Shown here piece by piece: positions 52,497-63,204 of a stretch of 64,000 nt of DNA. The first letter of the stretch is position 1, and each line of letters opens with the position of its first letter. Where the stretch lies: assembly GCA_965206615.1 (NCBI GenBank), contig CBDBKI010000005.1:310001-374000 (forward strand), in the 5' to 3' direction. A model generated the notes under the pieces. That model was not told the origin of the DNA. It ran no database searches and was given only the letters and a program-made list of their open reading frames with translations. The stretch is from VXNE01 sp965206615 (GTDB lineage Bacteria > Pseudomonadota > Gammaproteobacteria > Pseudomonadales > Azotimanducaceae). The position numbers and the translations under genes are program-made.

Positions 52497-53849
52497 ATGA
52501 ACGGTGGCGGCGAGGCGGCCTTCACCGAGGGCGACCTGTCACGCCATGTCATGCGCCTGTCCGGGTTCATGATCCTGGGCTTTCTCGCGATGACCCTGGG
52601 GCAGTTCGTCGAGGCGGTCTATCTCGGTCTCGTCAGCACCGAGGCGATCGCGGCGGTCACGTTCACCTTCCCGGCGGTGATGGGGCTCGGCGCGGCCGTG
52701 CGTGGGCTCACCGTGGGGGGTGCGGTGACGGTGGCGCGTACGATGGGGATCGGCGATCGGGAGCGGGCGGCGGTGCTCACGACGCACGGGCTACTGCTGC
52801 TCCTGGGTTTCGTCATCGTTTGCGGAGCCCTGGTGGGGGGCCTTGCGCGGCCGCTCTTCCACCTGATGGGTGCGCGTGGCGAAGTGCTCGACCTGGTCGT
52901 CGACTACATGTCGATCTGGTCGTGGGGGTTTCCCCTGTTCGGGTTGTCCATGGCGGGGACGTTGTTCATGCGCTCCAGCGGCGACCCGGTGTTCCCCGGC
53001 TACGTCATCACCACCGGATCGGTGTTGCAGATGCTGGTCGGGCCGTTCCTGATCTTCGGCTGGGCCGGTTTGCCGGCCCTGGGCGTGGAGGGCGCGGCGT
53101 GGTCGTTCGTCATCGCACGGTCGCTGTCCTTTCTGCTGACGGTGTACTGGTTCTTCGTGCGGGAACGCATGATTCGCCGTTCCCTGGCCGGCTTCCTCGC
53201 GTCCACGCGCCTCATTCTGCACGTGGGGCTGCCCGCCATGGGCACGAACCTGATCGAGCCGCTGGCCACCGCCGTCGTCACACGCCTGCTGGCCGTGTTC
53301 GGCACGGCGGTCGTGGCGGGATTCGGCGTCGCCGCGCGCATCGAGGCGGTCGTCTTCATGGTGGTGATCGGCATCGCCTCGAGTACCGCGCCGCTGGTCG
53401 GCCAGAACTGGGGGGCGCGCCGCTTCGACCGTGTGAACCGGGCGCTGGCCCTCTGCTACCGCTATTGCCTTGTCTGGAGCGTCATTGCCGCCGGCGTCAT
53501 GTGGGTCGGCGGCCGGTGGTTCGTGTCCCTCATCAACGACGAGCCAGAAGTCCTGGCGACCGCCACGACCTACCTGTACATCATCCCGATGACCATCGGC
53601 TTTGCGGGGATGGTCAACGTCGCCAACGGTGCCTTCAACGCCATGTCGAAGCCGCTGCCTGCGCTGGCGCTGTCCGTCCTGCGCCTGTTCGTCTTCTACG
53701 TGCCGCTGGCGCTCCTCGGCAGCCACTACTTCGGATACACCGGAATCTTCGCGGCGATGGCCGGCACCAACGTGGTGGTGGGGATCTGGGGCCGCAACTG
53801 GAATCGGCGGACGATCGACCGCGAGCGCCGGTTGCTGGAAGGGAGTTGA
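52497..53849 (+). CDS. MATE-family efflux transporter
   Basis: 450 residues, twelve predicted membrane helices in two repeats of six. 'IAAVTFTFPAVMGLGAAVRG', 'GGAVTVARTMGIGDRE', 'ALGVEGAAWSFVIARSL', 'IEAVVFMVVIGIASSTAPLV' and 'GQNWGARRFDRV' are typical. Substrate (drug or metabolite) cannot be told from sequence. ATG at 52497; an upstream GTG at 52482 adds five residues. Confidence 0.9.
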   Translation: MNGGGEAAFTEGDLSRHVMRLSGFMILGFLAMTLGQFVEAVYLGLVSTEAIAAVTFTFPAVMGLGAAVRGLTVGGAVTVARTMGIGDRERAAVLTTHGLLLLLGFVIVCGALVGGLARPLFHLMGARGEVLDLVVDYMSIWSWGFPLFGLSMAGTLFMRSSGDPVFPGYVITTGSVLQMLVGPFLIFGWAGLPALGVEGAAWSFVIARSLSFLLTVYWFFVRERMIRRSLAGFLASTRLILHVGLPAMGTNLIEPLATAVVTRLLAVFGTAVVAGFGVAARIEAVVFMVVIGIASSTAPLVGQNWGARRFDRVNRALALCYRYCLVWSVIAAGVMWVGGRWFVSLINDEPEVLATATTYLYIIPMTIGFAGMVNVANGAFNAMSKPLPALALSVLRLFVFYVPLALLGSHYFGYTGIFAAMAGTNVVVGIWGRNWNRRTIDRERRLLEGS

Positions 53850-53916
53850 AGGCGAGGAGGCCTGGGACCGGGCCCTTGAGCCAGGGGGGTCTGGCCGGGC
53901 TCTGCCGGAGAGCTGG

Positions 53917-54252
53917 TCAGCTCTTGCCGGCGGCCGCTTCCGCGCGGGTCGGGTGTATTGGCACGATGTTGTCGAAGCCGCTGATGCGGAACACTTCGTC
54001 CACCAGTTTCGTCAGTGAGCAGATGCCGAAACGTGCGTGGCGCGCGCGTACCGCCTTCGCGATCAGCAGTACGGCCCGGAGACCCGCGCTGCTGATGTAG
54101 GAGACGTCTTCGAAATCGAGGACGACATTGTTGTCCGTGTCCTGGATCGCGCCCGTGGCCGAATCCTGGAAGTCATGTGCGTTCAGGCCGTCTATGCGGC
54201 CGACCACCTTCAGGAACAGTGTCTCGCCGTCTCGTTCGCTTCCGATATCCAT
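53917..54252 (-). CDS. STAS-domain anti-sigma-factor antagonist
   Basis: 111 residues: 'LFLKVVGRIDGLNAHDF', 'NNVVLDFEDVSYISSAGLRAVL' split at 'SYIS', with the Ser pair of 'YISSAGLR' that is phosphorylated in SpoIIAA-type proteins. The C-terminus 'ICSLTKLVDEVFRISGFDNIV' fits. No kinase or anti-sigma partner lies nearby; amt is the only close neighbour. Confidence 0.85.
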   Translation of the reverse strand: MDIGSERDGETLFLKVVGRIDGLNAHDFQDSATGAIQDTDNNVVLDFEDVSYISSAGLRAVLLIAKAVRARHARFGICSLTKLVDEVFRISGFDNIVPIHPTRAEAAAGKS

Positions 54253-54316
54253 TCGTGCCTCCTGCCCCGCATGTTGACCCCCGAACCCTGGCCTGCCCGG
54301 GTGTTGAGCGAAATCG

Positions 54317-55718
<1,402 letters not shown>

Positions 55719-55760
55719 GGCAGCCCCTTGTAGCTGGCAGCCCCTTCTTCTATTCGGACT

Positions 55761-56843
55761 TCAAACCCACCCCTGTACCGCCGCGGCTTCTTCCCGAACG
55801 ATCTCGGGGGCGCCCAACAGTTGCCTGTCGAAACCGATCCGCTTGAACCAGTAGTGTAGTCCCAGCAAGTCCGTGATACCCATGCCGCCATGCACCTCGG
55901 TGGCGGTCCGGGCGACGAAGCGTCCGACCTCGGCGAGATGCGCCTTGGCGTGGCATGCCATGAGTCGGCCCTCGTCCGGGATGGCCCGGGCGGAGTGCGC
56001 GGCATACCAGACCAGCGAGCGGCAGGGTTCGAGTGCCGCGGCCATCTCTGCGCAGAGGTGCTTCACGGCCTGGAACGAGCCGATGACGCGGTTGAACTGG
56101 CGTCGGTCCTTGGCGTACGCGAGCGCCTGGTCGAACATGTTCTGCGCCGCCCCGAGGGTGTCCGCCGCGAGCATGTTGCGTCCCGCGTCGATGGTCGCCC
56201 GCAGGGCTTCGCGGTGGACCGTGGAACCCGGCAGGACGTCCGCCGGGGCGCCGGCGAGGATGACTTCGGCGACAGAGCGGGTACGGTCGATGGTAGACAG
56301 CTTGCGTACGTCGGCGTCGGCTGCTGCGACGAGATGCAGGGCGCCGGCGTTGTCCGCGATGAGCAGCATGTCGGCATCGCTGCCGTCGAGCACGAACATC
56401 GCCTTGCCGGTCAGCGTACCGTGCCCGGCCGCGACGCCGTCGGTCTCGCGGCGGCCTATGTGTTCGGTAACCCCGACGCCGAAGCACGCCTCACCGCTCG
56501 CGATACGGGGCAGCCATTGCTCCTTCTGTGCATCGCTGCCGGCGCTGGCGAGTGCCACTGGCGCCATCACCGACGACGCGACGAAGGGCACGGGTGCGGC
56601 GGTGCCCCCCAGGCACTCGGAGACGAGGGCGGCTTCCAGGAAGCCGAGCCCCACACCGCCGTACTCCTCGGGGACGAGGATGCCATGGACGCCGAGTTCG
56701 CCGAGTCCCTTCCAGAGGTCTTCCGGGCGGGTTTCCCCGGCTTCGGCCGCGGCGCGCACCCGGTCCAGGGGGCAGGCGGACTCGAGATAGCCACGGACGC
56801 TCTCCTGCAGCATGCGCTGCTCTTCGCTCAGTGCGAATTCCAT
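55761..56843 (-). CDS. Acyl-CoA dehydrogenase, smaller subunit of a pair
   Basis: 360 residues. 'FALSEEQRMLQESVRGYL', 'GILVPEEYGGVGLGFLEAAL', 'GVTEH', 'DRRQFNRVIGSFQAVKHLCAE' shortened, and 'ATEVHGGMGIT' with 'WFKRIGFDRQLLG'. It starts at an ATG overlapping the stop of the larger acyl-CoA dehydrogenase (TGATG). Paired large and small genes like these encode alpha2-beta2 FadE enzymes acting on branched or steroid side-chain CoA thioesters; the substrate here is unknown. Confidence 0.85.
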   Translation of the reverse strand: MEFALSEEQRMLQESVRGYLESACPLDRVRAAAEAGETRPEDLWKGLGELGVHGILVPEEYGGVGLGFLEAALVSECLGGTAAPVPFVASSVMAPVALASAGSDAQKEQWLPRIASGEACFGVGVTEHIGRRETDGVAAGHGTLTGKAMFVLDGSDADMLLIADNAGALHLVAAADADVRKLSTIDRTRSVAEVILAGAPADVLPGSTVHREALRATIDAGRNMLAADTLGAAQNMFDQALAYAKDRRQFNRVIGSFQAVKHLCAEMAAALEPCRSLVWYAAHSARAIPDEGRLMACHAKAHLAEVGRFVARTATEVHGGMGITDLLGLHYWFKRIGFDRQLLGAPEIVREEAAAVQGWV

Positions 56844-58129
56844 CAGGAGGCCCCGCCCGTTGCGGCCCTCGGGTCGGCGGCCTTCGGTTCCTTCGGCAGG
56901 CCGAGGGCGCGCTCGCCGATCATGTTCTTCTGGATCTGTGCCGTGCCGCCGCCGATGATGAGACCGAGGTCGATCATGTAGCGCTGCTGCCAGAATCCGG
57001 CGTCGCGCAGGTAGGGATTGCTCTCCTCGGGGTCCGCAAGATAGCCCCTGGAGGGGTAGAGCACGCCGAGTTCGCCCAGCATGTCGATCGCCATGGCCGC
57101 CATCTGGTGGTTCATTTCGCAGCCGTTCAGCTTCACGATCCAGCGCGGTAAACCGGGTTCCTCTCCCTTGATCGAGTGCGACAGCACACGCATGCCGTTG
57201 AACTTCATGGCCAGCATCTGAGCCTGCAGTGCGACCAGCCGGTCGCGATAGGTCGGATGCGAGAGCAGCGGGGTGCCGTCGAGGGTTTCCTCCTGCATCA
57301 TCCTGACGATCTGATGGAAGCGGCTCTCGGCCTGGTTCGGGTCGCCGAGGCCGCCGCGCTCGTGCTTCAGGGTGGCGTTGGCGACGTACCAGCCCTCGCC
57401 GCGCCGCCCGACGATCTGGCTGGTCGGCACCCGAACATCGGTGAAGAACACCTCGTTGAAGGTCGCCTCGCCGGTCATCGTCACCAGCGGGCGCACGTCG
57501 ATGCCGGGCGTGTCCATGCGGAACAGCAGGTAGCTGATGCCCTGGTGCTTCGGGGCGTCCGGCTCCGTGCGCACGAGGCAGAAGATCATGTCGGCGTACT
57601 GGGCGCCGGAGGTCCAGATCTTCTGGCCGTTGATGACGAAGTCGTCGCCGTCGACTTCCGCGCGGGTCGACAGGGAGGCGAGGTCCGACCCGGAACCCGG
57701 TTCCGAGTAGCCCTGACACCACATCATCTCGCCGCGTATGGTCGGCGGGATGTAGGTGTGCTTCTGTTCCTCCGTGCCCAGTTCAAGCAGGGTGGGGACG
57801 AGGCGGTTGTCCCCGTCGTGCCCGGGCCGCACGCGTGCCTTGCCGAACTCCTCGCCGATGATGTGCGACTTCAGGATGTCCGGCTCGGCGCCGTAGCCGC
57901 CGTATTCCTTCGGAATGGTGCGGGCCGCGTAGCCATGGTCGATGAGAAGATGTTGCCACGCGATGCCCTCCTCGCGCGCCTGCGCGCCGCCCCTGCCGCG
58001 TGGCACGTCGGCGGGGGCGCGATGCCGGTGCGTTTCGATGAAGTCGCGCACTTCGGCGCGGAAGGTTTCGTATTCGGCGCTGTAGGCGAGGTCCAACGTC
58101 CTGGCTCCGGGTGGGGTGGAGCCGACCAT
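56843..58129 (-). CDS. Acyl-CoA dehydrogenase, larger subunit of a pair
   Basis: 428 residues. 'RTIPKEYGGYGAEPD', the flavin-contacting 'CQGYSEPGSGSDLASLST', 'GQKIWTSGAQYAD', 'NEVFFTDVRVP', and 'GGGTAQIQKNMIGERALGLP' are characteristic. No start other than ATG 58129 fits well. Coupled with the smaller subunit and followed at a distance by Amt. The cluster suggests lipid or sterol-like compound breakdown. Confidence 0.88.
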   Translation of the reverse strand: MVGSTPPGARTLDLAYSAEYETFRAEVRDFIETHRHRAPADVPRGRGGAQAREEGIAWQHLLIDHGYAARTIPKEYGGYGAEPDILKSHIIGEEFGKARVRPGHDGDNRLVPTLLELGTEEQKHTYIPPTIRGEMMWCQGYSEPGSGSDLASLSTRAEVDGDDFVINGQKIWTSGAQYADMIFCLVRTEPDAPKHQGISYLLFRMDTPGIDVRPLVTMTGEATFNEVFFTDVRVPTSQIVGRRGEGWYVANATLKHERGGLGDPNQAESRFHQIVRMMQEETLDGTPLLSHPTYRDRLVALQAQMLAMKFNGMRVLSHSIKGEEPGLPRWIVKLNGCEMNHQMAAMAIDMLGELGVLYPSRGYLADPEESNPYLRDAGFWQQRYMIDLGLIIGGGTAQIQKNMIGERALGLPKEPKAADPRAATGGAS

Positions 58130-58218
58130 CGTACTACAGGGAAGTGACCGGCAAATCAGATGACCGGAGGCCCCGAGGAGGCCCCGGGAGGCGACGGCGC
58201 CAGGCGCTCCCGCGGTGG

Positions 58219-59727
58219 TCAGCCGAACCAGAGTTCCCGGACTTCGGCGTCGAGGTCGTTCTCCACGCGTCGCTCCGCATCGAGTACGAGGACCGGACGG
58301 TTACCCGTGTCATAGGGGGGCCAGTCCGGCTCTCCGGGAGCGCTCGGCGCGCCGGTCCGGGCGAAGTTCACCCAGTAGTCGCGCATGGCGCGGCCGAGAT
58401 CCTCCGGCGCCCCGGTGCCGGCGAAACGCGCCATGGCCGGCATGGCGGGATCGCTCGCCCAGCCCCACAGGAACATCAGTTCGATCGCGTGCGTCGCGCG
58501 CAGGTGGGCGAGATCCGTCTCCCACGTGCACATCCAGGACCAGCAGCGCGCTCCGGCGTCGGCGGCGGCATCGAGGATGCGCACCATGGAGTTCCGAAAC
58601 ATGGTGTCGGTCAGCAGGTAGGTGAGCTTCCGGCGAGGGCTTGCGCCGGGCGCAAACCGCTCGTATGCGCCCAGCGTGCGCTCAGGGTCGCAACCCTGGG
58701 CGGCCAGCAGAGTTGCCGCGTCGGCCTCCGACAGTTCCGGCGGGAGAATCATGTCGGCGAACAGCGTGCCCTCGTGGCGGCAGCCACCACCGAGGAACGG
58801 CACGTTGCCGGCGCCTCGCGCCGCAACGGTCTCGGCGATGGGGCGAGGTATCAGGACGCCGTCGATGGCGGGCGAGATCGCCACGTTGGCGTCCGTGCGC
58901 AGGCCGAGGGTGGGGGCCGATGGGCGCTCCGGGTCGGGCATGATCAGGCCCAGCAAGGCGTCCGTGCCGGCATTGCGCAGGGTCTCCATGCCATTGGTCG
59001 CCGGGTCGCCGCCGAGGCGCTCGACGCAGCGGTTGGCGTAGTCGATGTGCCCGGCGCCGACCGGCAGCAGGTCCACGTGCGGGCTGTGCACGACCGCCTT
59101 GTGGAACAGGCCTTCGGCGCGCGGGCAGCCGAGCAGCATGGCCGTGGACGTGCCGCCGGCGGATTCGCCGAAGATGAGTACGTTGTCGGGATCGCCGCCG
59201 AACGCGGCGATGTTGTCGCGGGTCCACTCGAGGGCGCAGATCTGGTCCAGGATGCCGTTGTTGACGGACGACTCGAGGCCTGCCTCGAGGTGGTCGAGAT
59301 GCAGGAACCCGAGGGCGCCCATGCGGTAGTTGATGGTGACCACCACGACGTCGTGCTCACGGGTGAACACCGACCCGTCGTAGGCGCGTCCTGAGCCGCC
59401 GACGTAGCCGCCGCCGTGGATCCAGAAGAGCACGGGACGCCGCGCGCCATCCGCGGCTGGCGTGTAGACGTTCAGGAACAGGCAGTCCTCGTCGGTAGGT
59501 TCGACGGGCAGCTGCAGCGGGGCGTTCTCGTCGAACATGGCGGGTTGGGGCGCCGACGGGCCGAACTCCGTCGCGTCGTAGACGTCGGACCAGGAGGTCA
59601 CGGCTCGCGGCGGGCGGAAACGCGCGTCGCCGGTCGGGGCCTGGGCGAAGCGGATGCCCCGGAAGGCGAGGGCGCCGTTGTGCTCCGCGCCGCGCATCCG
59701 GCCGAGCGGGGTGTCGATGATGGTCAT
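58219..59727 (-). CDS. Type B carboxylesterase
   Basis: 502 residues. 'FRGIRFAQAPTGDARFRPP', 'EDCLFLNVYTP', oxyanion 'FWIHGGGYVGGSG', nucleophile elbow 'IFGESAGGTSTAMLL' with the active Ser, 'GCRHEGTLF' holding the Glu, and 'ATHAIELMFLWG' with the His. Cytoplasmic by lack of a signal peptide. Hydrolyses carboxyl esters or carbamates; substrate unknown. It lies in the same orientation as the acyl-CoA dehydrogenases. Confidence 0.9.
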   Translation of the reverse strand: MTIIDTPLGRMRGAEHNGALAFRGIRFAQAPTGDARFRPPRAVTSWSDVYDATEFGPSAPQPAMFDENAPLQLPVEPTDEDCLFLNVYTPAADGARRPVLFWIHGGGYVGGSGRAYDGSVFTREHDVVVVTINYRMGALGFLHLDHLEAGLESSVNNGILDQICALEWTRDNIAAFGGDPDNVLIFGESAGGTSTAMLLGCPRAEGLFHKAVVHSPHVDLLPVGAGHIDYANRCVERLGGDPATNGMETLRNAGTDALLGLIMPDPERPSAPTLGLRTDANVAISPAIDGVLIPRPIAETVAARGAGNVPFLGGGCRHEGTLFADMILPPELSEADAATLLAAQGCDPERTLGAYERFAPGASPRRKLTYLLTDTMFRNSMVRILDAAADAGARCWSWMCTWETDLAHLRATHAIELMFLWGWASDPAMPAMARFAGTGAPEDLGRAMRDYWVNFARTGAPSAPGEPDWPPYDTGNRPVLVLDAERRVENDLDAEVRELWFG

Positions 59728-59767
59728 GGATGTCCTCCGTGTTGGAATGGTGAGATGCGGTGTTCGG

Positions 59768-60070
59768 TCAGCGGGATCCGAGTTCCCGGATCAGGAAGAC
59801 GGCGAGCCCGACCAGGCCGAGCGCGATGGCCGCTCCGGCGACCCACTCCGAAGCGCTCGACCGGCGTGGGGCGGGTTCCTCGGCAGGGTCGCCGCTATCG
59901 GTGTCGGACTCGTTCGAGAGGTCTGGCTCGGTCTGCTTCGGACCCTGCAGTTCGAGGGGCTCTCCGGGCCGATCCGTAGGGAGTCCGTCCACGAAACGCC
60001 ACGCGAGATAGAGCCCGCCGAGACCCACGAACAACGCCACTCCCGTAAGGACGATCGCGCCGAGGGACAC
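59768..60070 (-). CDS. Small two-helix membrane protein
   Basis: 100 residues from a GTG 12 bases after the acetyltransferase stop. 'LGAIVLTGVALFVGLGGLYL' and 'WVAGAAIALGLVGLAVFLI' are two membrane helices joined by an acidic, Pro-rich loop of about 45 residues ('EPDLSNESDTDSGDPAEEP'). No family recognised. Confidence 0.5.
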   Translation of the reverse strand: MSLGAIVLTGVALFVGLGGLYLAWRFVDGLPTDRPGEPLELQGPKQTEPDLSNESDTDSGDPAEEPAPRRSSASEWVAGAAIALGLVGLAVFLIRELGSR

Positions 60071-60081
60071 GGGGCCGGCCG

Positions 60082-61299
60082 TCAGAAGTGATCGGGACAG
60101 TGGGGTGCGTGGGACGTCGCAAAGAGTGCGTCGGCCCGCCGCAGCGCGGCGGGTGCGCCTTCGACCATTCCCCACGCGGCGAGTTCCCGCGCCGACCGCC
60201 GTCCGCTGTACAGCAGGGCCAGCGCCTTGACCGAAAGGTTCAGCTCGGTGCTGCCGTTCGCCCGCCCGACCTCCGCGGTGCCGCCGGCAACGGTTAACCG
60301 GTAGCTCCCGGGGTTCCACGGCGCGAGGGAGTCTTCGGCGATGCCGAGCGAGATCTCCCCGTCCGCGTCCCAGCCGCGGCCGGCCAGGGCCCCGGCGACA
60401 TCGACGATGCGTAACCAGAAGCCCTCCTGGTCCCGCGTGTGCAGGAGGCGTGGCTCCATGAAGAACTCGACCGCCGGATCGTCGGCCGGCGCGTTGTTCC
60501 AACGTACGCTGCCGACCAGGTCGTGCCGCGCGATGAAGCTCCACAGGGAACGGTAGGCCGTCGGAGTCAGCCAGGCGAGATCGCGGATGGCGAGTTCCTG
60601 GCCACGGCTCGCATGATCCCTCCTGCCGGTACGTAGCGTGTAGACGGCGTAGCCGTCCGGTTCCCCGGCGGCGTCTCGCGACAGCGCAATGTGAATCGGC
60701 GCGCCGGCATCGTCCTGGTCGAGGGCGTTGTTGAGCCACAGCGGCCGAGCCCGATGCAGGTAGCACATGCGGTCCGCGATGAAGCGGATGTACACCTGCT
60801 TGATGAAGTCGTATCCGGCGGTCGGATCCAGCCGCTCCACGCGGCTGCCGCCGGCGTCGCCGTCATGGAATCCGATGTCCGCGGTATCGACGCGGTAGTT
60901 GCGCAGCACGGAGGCCATCGCGTAGCCGTAGCGCTGATAGATGGCGGCCTGGGAGGCCCAGAGCGCGGCGACCGCCTGCCCCTGCTCGCGCATGTCGGCG
61001 AACGCCTGGGTGGTGATGCGACGCACCAGGCCCTGGCGCCGGTACTCCGGCAACGTCCCGACGGCCGAGACGCCGCCCAGCGGGATGGCGGTGCCGTTGG
61101 CGCGCATCGTGAACGGGATGGTGGCGAAGCTCGAGACGAGGCGCGTCCCGTCGAACGCGCACAGGGTCCACTCCGGGCGCGTCGATCTGGTGACCGTGTT
61201 GTCCGCCCCGTCGCCGTAGTTCCCGCCGTAGACGTAGCTCGTGAGTCGCCCGAGTTGATCGAATTCGTCGGCTCGCAGTGATCGGAACTCGATGCCCAT
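60082..61299 (-). CDS. Eis-like GNAT acetyltransferase
   Basis: 405 residues from ATG 61299 with GGAGCGAG just ahead. The first GNAT domain has 'GGVSAVGTLPEYRRQGLVRRI' shortened, the acetyl-CoA loop 'RRQGLVRR'; a second degenerate GNAT and a C-terminal SCP2-like domain follow ('TELNLSVKALALLYSGRRSA'). This three-domain layout is that of Eis, which acetylates aminoglycosides and other amines in other bacteria. It ends '...PHCPDHF', the C-terminal carboxylate being catalytic in Eis. Confidence 0.85.
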   Translation of the reverse strand: MGIEFRSLRADEFDQLGRLTSYVYGGNYGDGADNTVTRSTRPEWTLCAFDGTRLVSSFATIPFTMRANGTAIPLGGVSAVGTLPEYRRQGLVRRITTQAFADMREQGQAVAALWASQAAIYQRYGYAMASVLRNYRVDTADIGFHDGDAGGSRVERLDPTAGYDFIKQVYIRFIADRMCYLHRARPLWLNNALDQDDAGAPIHIALSRDAAGEPDGYAVYTLRTGRRDHASRGQELAIRDLAWLTPTAYRSLWSFIARHDLVGSVRWNNAPADDPAVEFFMEPRLLHTRDQEGFWLRIVDVAGALAGRGWDADGEISLGIAEDSLAPWNPGSYRLTVAGGTAEVGRANGSTELNLSVKALALLYSGRRSARELAAWGMVEGAPAALRRADALFATSHAPHCPDHF

Positions 61300-61443
61300 C
61301 TCGCTCCTCTTGATGACGGTTGCGCCGCGCACTTGACGGTGCGGGCGCGCATGGTTCGCACGGATGGTCGCAGGTCGATTGACCGGCGTCACCATACAGG
61401 TAGTGTGGTCCGCCCGCGAGGCGCCACTCATGTCTAACCCCCC

Positions 61444-61662
61444 ATGCGGGAATGGAGCGACGAGCTGCTCGCGGGGGACACGGGGCGACTGGCGCTCGCG
61501 CGTTGCGAACTGCTGGCGAGCCTGACGGGTGTCGATCCGGAGCCGATCTGGCAGTGGGGTTACGTCGAGCGGGTCTCGACCGGGCTCACGATGCTGGACA
61601 TCGGGATGCGGGAAGAGGGGCGTGAGTCATTGGCGGTGGCGGATCGGCTGCGGGGGTTGTAG
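61444..61662 (+). pseudogene. C-terminal remnant of a phosphotransferase-family kinase
   Basis: 72 codons: 'REWSDELLAGDTGRLALARC', 'LTGVDPEPIWQWGYVERVST'. This resembles the last part of streptomycin/hydroxyurea-type small-molecule kinases (APH_6_hur). The kinase core with the HxD motif is absent and the upstream DNA belongs to the intergenic region, so it is a decayed fragment. Family assignment is by pattern only. Confidence 0.5.
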
Positions 61663-61756
61663 TCGGGCGTGCGGGCATATGTGGCGAGGTTGTCGAGTAG
61701 GGGTCTGTTGGACTATAAAGGTCAAATCGGTCCATTCGATCCTTTGAGACTGTTCC

Positions 61757-62056
61757 ATGGTCATCAACGTCAGTGTCTCTGAAGCGAAGGCAGGACTGTC
61801 GTCATTCGTAGCGGGCGTCGCCGAAGGCCGGCGGGTCATTGTCCACCGCAGGGGGGAGCCAGTCGCGGCCCTCGTCAGCCCGCGGGATCTCGAGGTCATC
61901 GAGCGGGAACGGCCAACGGCCGTCCAGCCGCAGGGTGCTCTTGTGCTGATCGGCGCCTGGAGCGAAGTGGAGGAGAGTGAAGCGGACGCGCTCCTGGCGG
62001 ATATCTATGCGCGGAGGTCGGAGGACACGGGTCGCCCGGTCCAACTGGAGTCCTGA
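61757..62056 (+). CDS. Phd/YefM-type antitoxin
   Basis: 99 residues: 'VINVSVSEAKAGLSSFVAGV', 'GRRVIVHRRGEPVAALVSPRD' split at 'EPVA' is the Phd fold that binds the operator; the C-terminal acidic tail would wrap the toxin. Its stop overlaps the toxin ATG (TGATG), so antitoxin and PIN toxin are made together. Confidence 0.85.
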   Translation: MVINVSVSEAKAGLSSFVAGVAEGRRVIVHRRGEPVAALVSPRDLEVIERERPTAVQPQGALVLIGAWSEVEESEADALLADIYARRSEDTGRPVQLES

Positions 62057-62466
62057 TGTATCTGCTCGACACCGACATCCTGAGTAATCTCATGAGACGG
62101 GCTCCTTCCGTGCCGCTGCTCGCCCGGATTGCCGCGGTGCCCGCGGACCGCCAGTTCACCTCCAGTGTCACGCTCGGCGAGTTGCTCTACGGGGCGCATC
62201 GGCTCCCGTCGCGCACGCCCCGGTTGCTTGCAGAGATCGAGGAGAAGCTGCTTCCCAATCTGCCCGTTCTGCCGTTCGACGCGGGTGCTGCGAGGTGCTA
62301 CGGAGAAATCCGGGCGCTGCTGGAGAGCAGAGGAACCCCGACCGGGGACGCCGACCTTCGTATCGCCTCGATTGCGCTGGTTCGGGGCCTGACGGTCGTG
62401 ACGGCCAACACCAGGCACTTTGAGCGGGTTCCCGACCTGGCCGTTGAGAACTGGTTGTCCGGATGA
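62056..62466 (+). CDS. PIN-domain toxin (VapC family)
   Basis: 136 residues. Acidic active-site residues are in 'YLLDTDILSNL' (Asp5), 'TLGELLYGA' (Glu42), 'GDADLRIASIAL' and 'TANTRHFERV'. Expected to cleave a tRNA or rRNA. Overlaps the Phd antitoxin stop. Confidence 0.88.
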   Translation: MYLLDTDILSNLMRRAPSVPLLARIAAVPADRQFTSSVTLGELLYGAHRLPSRTPRLLAEIEEKLLPNLPVLPFDAGAARCYGEIRALLESRGTPTGDADLRIASIALVRGLTVVTANTRHFERVPDLAVENWLSG

Positions 62467-62504
62467 GGGGTCCAGGGGGAGCGGGGACCCAAGTGGAGGG
62501 CGAC

Positions 62505-62927
62505 TCAGGGACGGCCTGACGTCGGCGCCGAGACAATGCGTTCGGTTTCCAGGGGTCGCACTTGGGCGATGGCTTCGAAGTCGCGGTCGTCGTGGATCAG
62601 CAGGGCCTTGTGATCGAGCGCCAACTGGGCGATGCAGCAGTCGATCGTGCTCCGGATGGTTCGCCCGTGCCTGCGCAGTTCGTAGTAGATGCGTGCGGCG
62701 TCACGCCAGGTGTCGGTCTGGACCTCCAGGTAGTCCTGTCCCTCCAGGTAGGTGGCCAGCGTGACCCACTCGCGCTCGTTCGCGGCACCCTGCAGCAATT
62801 CGAGCTGGCTGAACCGCGTCAGTGCCACATCTTCATCGCCGACCAGGGAACGAACCCGGTCCGCGGTCCTGCCGGTCCCGTCCCGCAACACGTGCACCCA
62901 CACCGACGTGTCAATCAGAACCGTCAC
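62505..62927 (-). CDS. VapC-type PIN toxin, second pair
   Basis: 140 residues from GTG. 'VLIDTSVWVHVLRDG', 'TRFSQLELLQGA', 'STIDCCIAQLAL' and 'LLIHDDRDFEAIA' provide the PIN acidic quartet. It overlaps the vapB-like gene by 17 bases and converges on the first toxin gene. Confidence 0.9.
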   Translation of the reverse strand: MTVLIDTSVWVHVLRDGTGRTADRVRSLVGDEDVALTRFSQLELLQGAANEREWVTLATYLEGQDYLEVQTDTWRDAARIYYELRRHGRTIRSTIDCCIAQLALDHKALLIHDDRDFEAIAQVRPLETERIVSAPTSGRP

Positions 62928-63123
62928 GGAGGCGGCGCATCTCCTTGTGGTCGAAATCCGGTCGCAACGAGATCTTGCCGGCAAGATCGAGCAGGTTGCG
63001 CTTGCGGCGCTGCCGCACCAGTTCCTGGAGGGCCAGGTGAACCAGCTCGCGCTTGGTGCGGATGCCGGTCAACGTGAACGCCTGTGCGACGAGATCTTCA
63101 TCGAGAACGATGTTGGTACGCAT
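62911..63123 (-). CDS. VapB-type antitoxin
   Basis: 70 residues: 'MRTNIVLDEDLVAQAFTLTG', 'KRELVHLALQELVRQRRK', a ribbon-helix-helix protein of the VapB (DUF2191) type, with 'LLDLAGKISLRPDFD' as the toxin-binding tail. It lies directly downstream of a repeat-rich operator. Confidence 0.9.
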   Translation of the reverse strand: MRTNIVLDEDLVAQAFTLTGIRTKRELVHLALQELVRQRRKRNLLDLAGKISLRPDFDHKEMRRLRDGSD

Positions 63124-63130
63124 GGGTTCC

Positions 63131-63161
63131 GGGTAGGTGTATTGTAAGGTGTATCCTACCC
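63131..63161. promoter_or_regulatory. Putative VapB operator
   Basis: GGGTAGG (63131-63137) and CCTACCC (63155-63161) form an inverted repeat that encloses two direct AGGTGTAT repeats (63135-63142 and 63147-63154) eight bases before the vapB ATG (63123, reading leftward). Ribbon-helix-helix antitoxins bind such paired sites to repress their own operon. Confidence 0.6.
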
Positions 63162-63204
63162 CTCCTGAAAAGCGGGGGCAATCGGCTCCTGGACGCAACG
63201 CGCC

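Noticed and set aside
61444..61662. Intact small gene
   Set aside because: It matches only the tail of a longer kinase family and has no kinase core.
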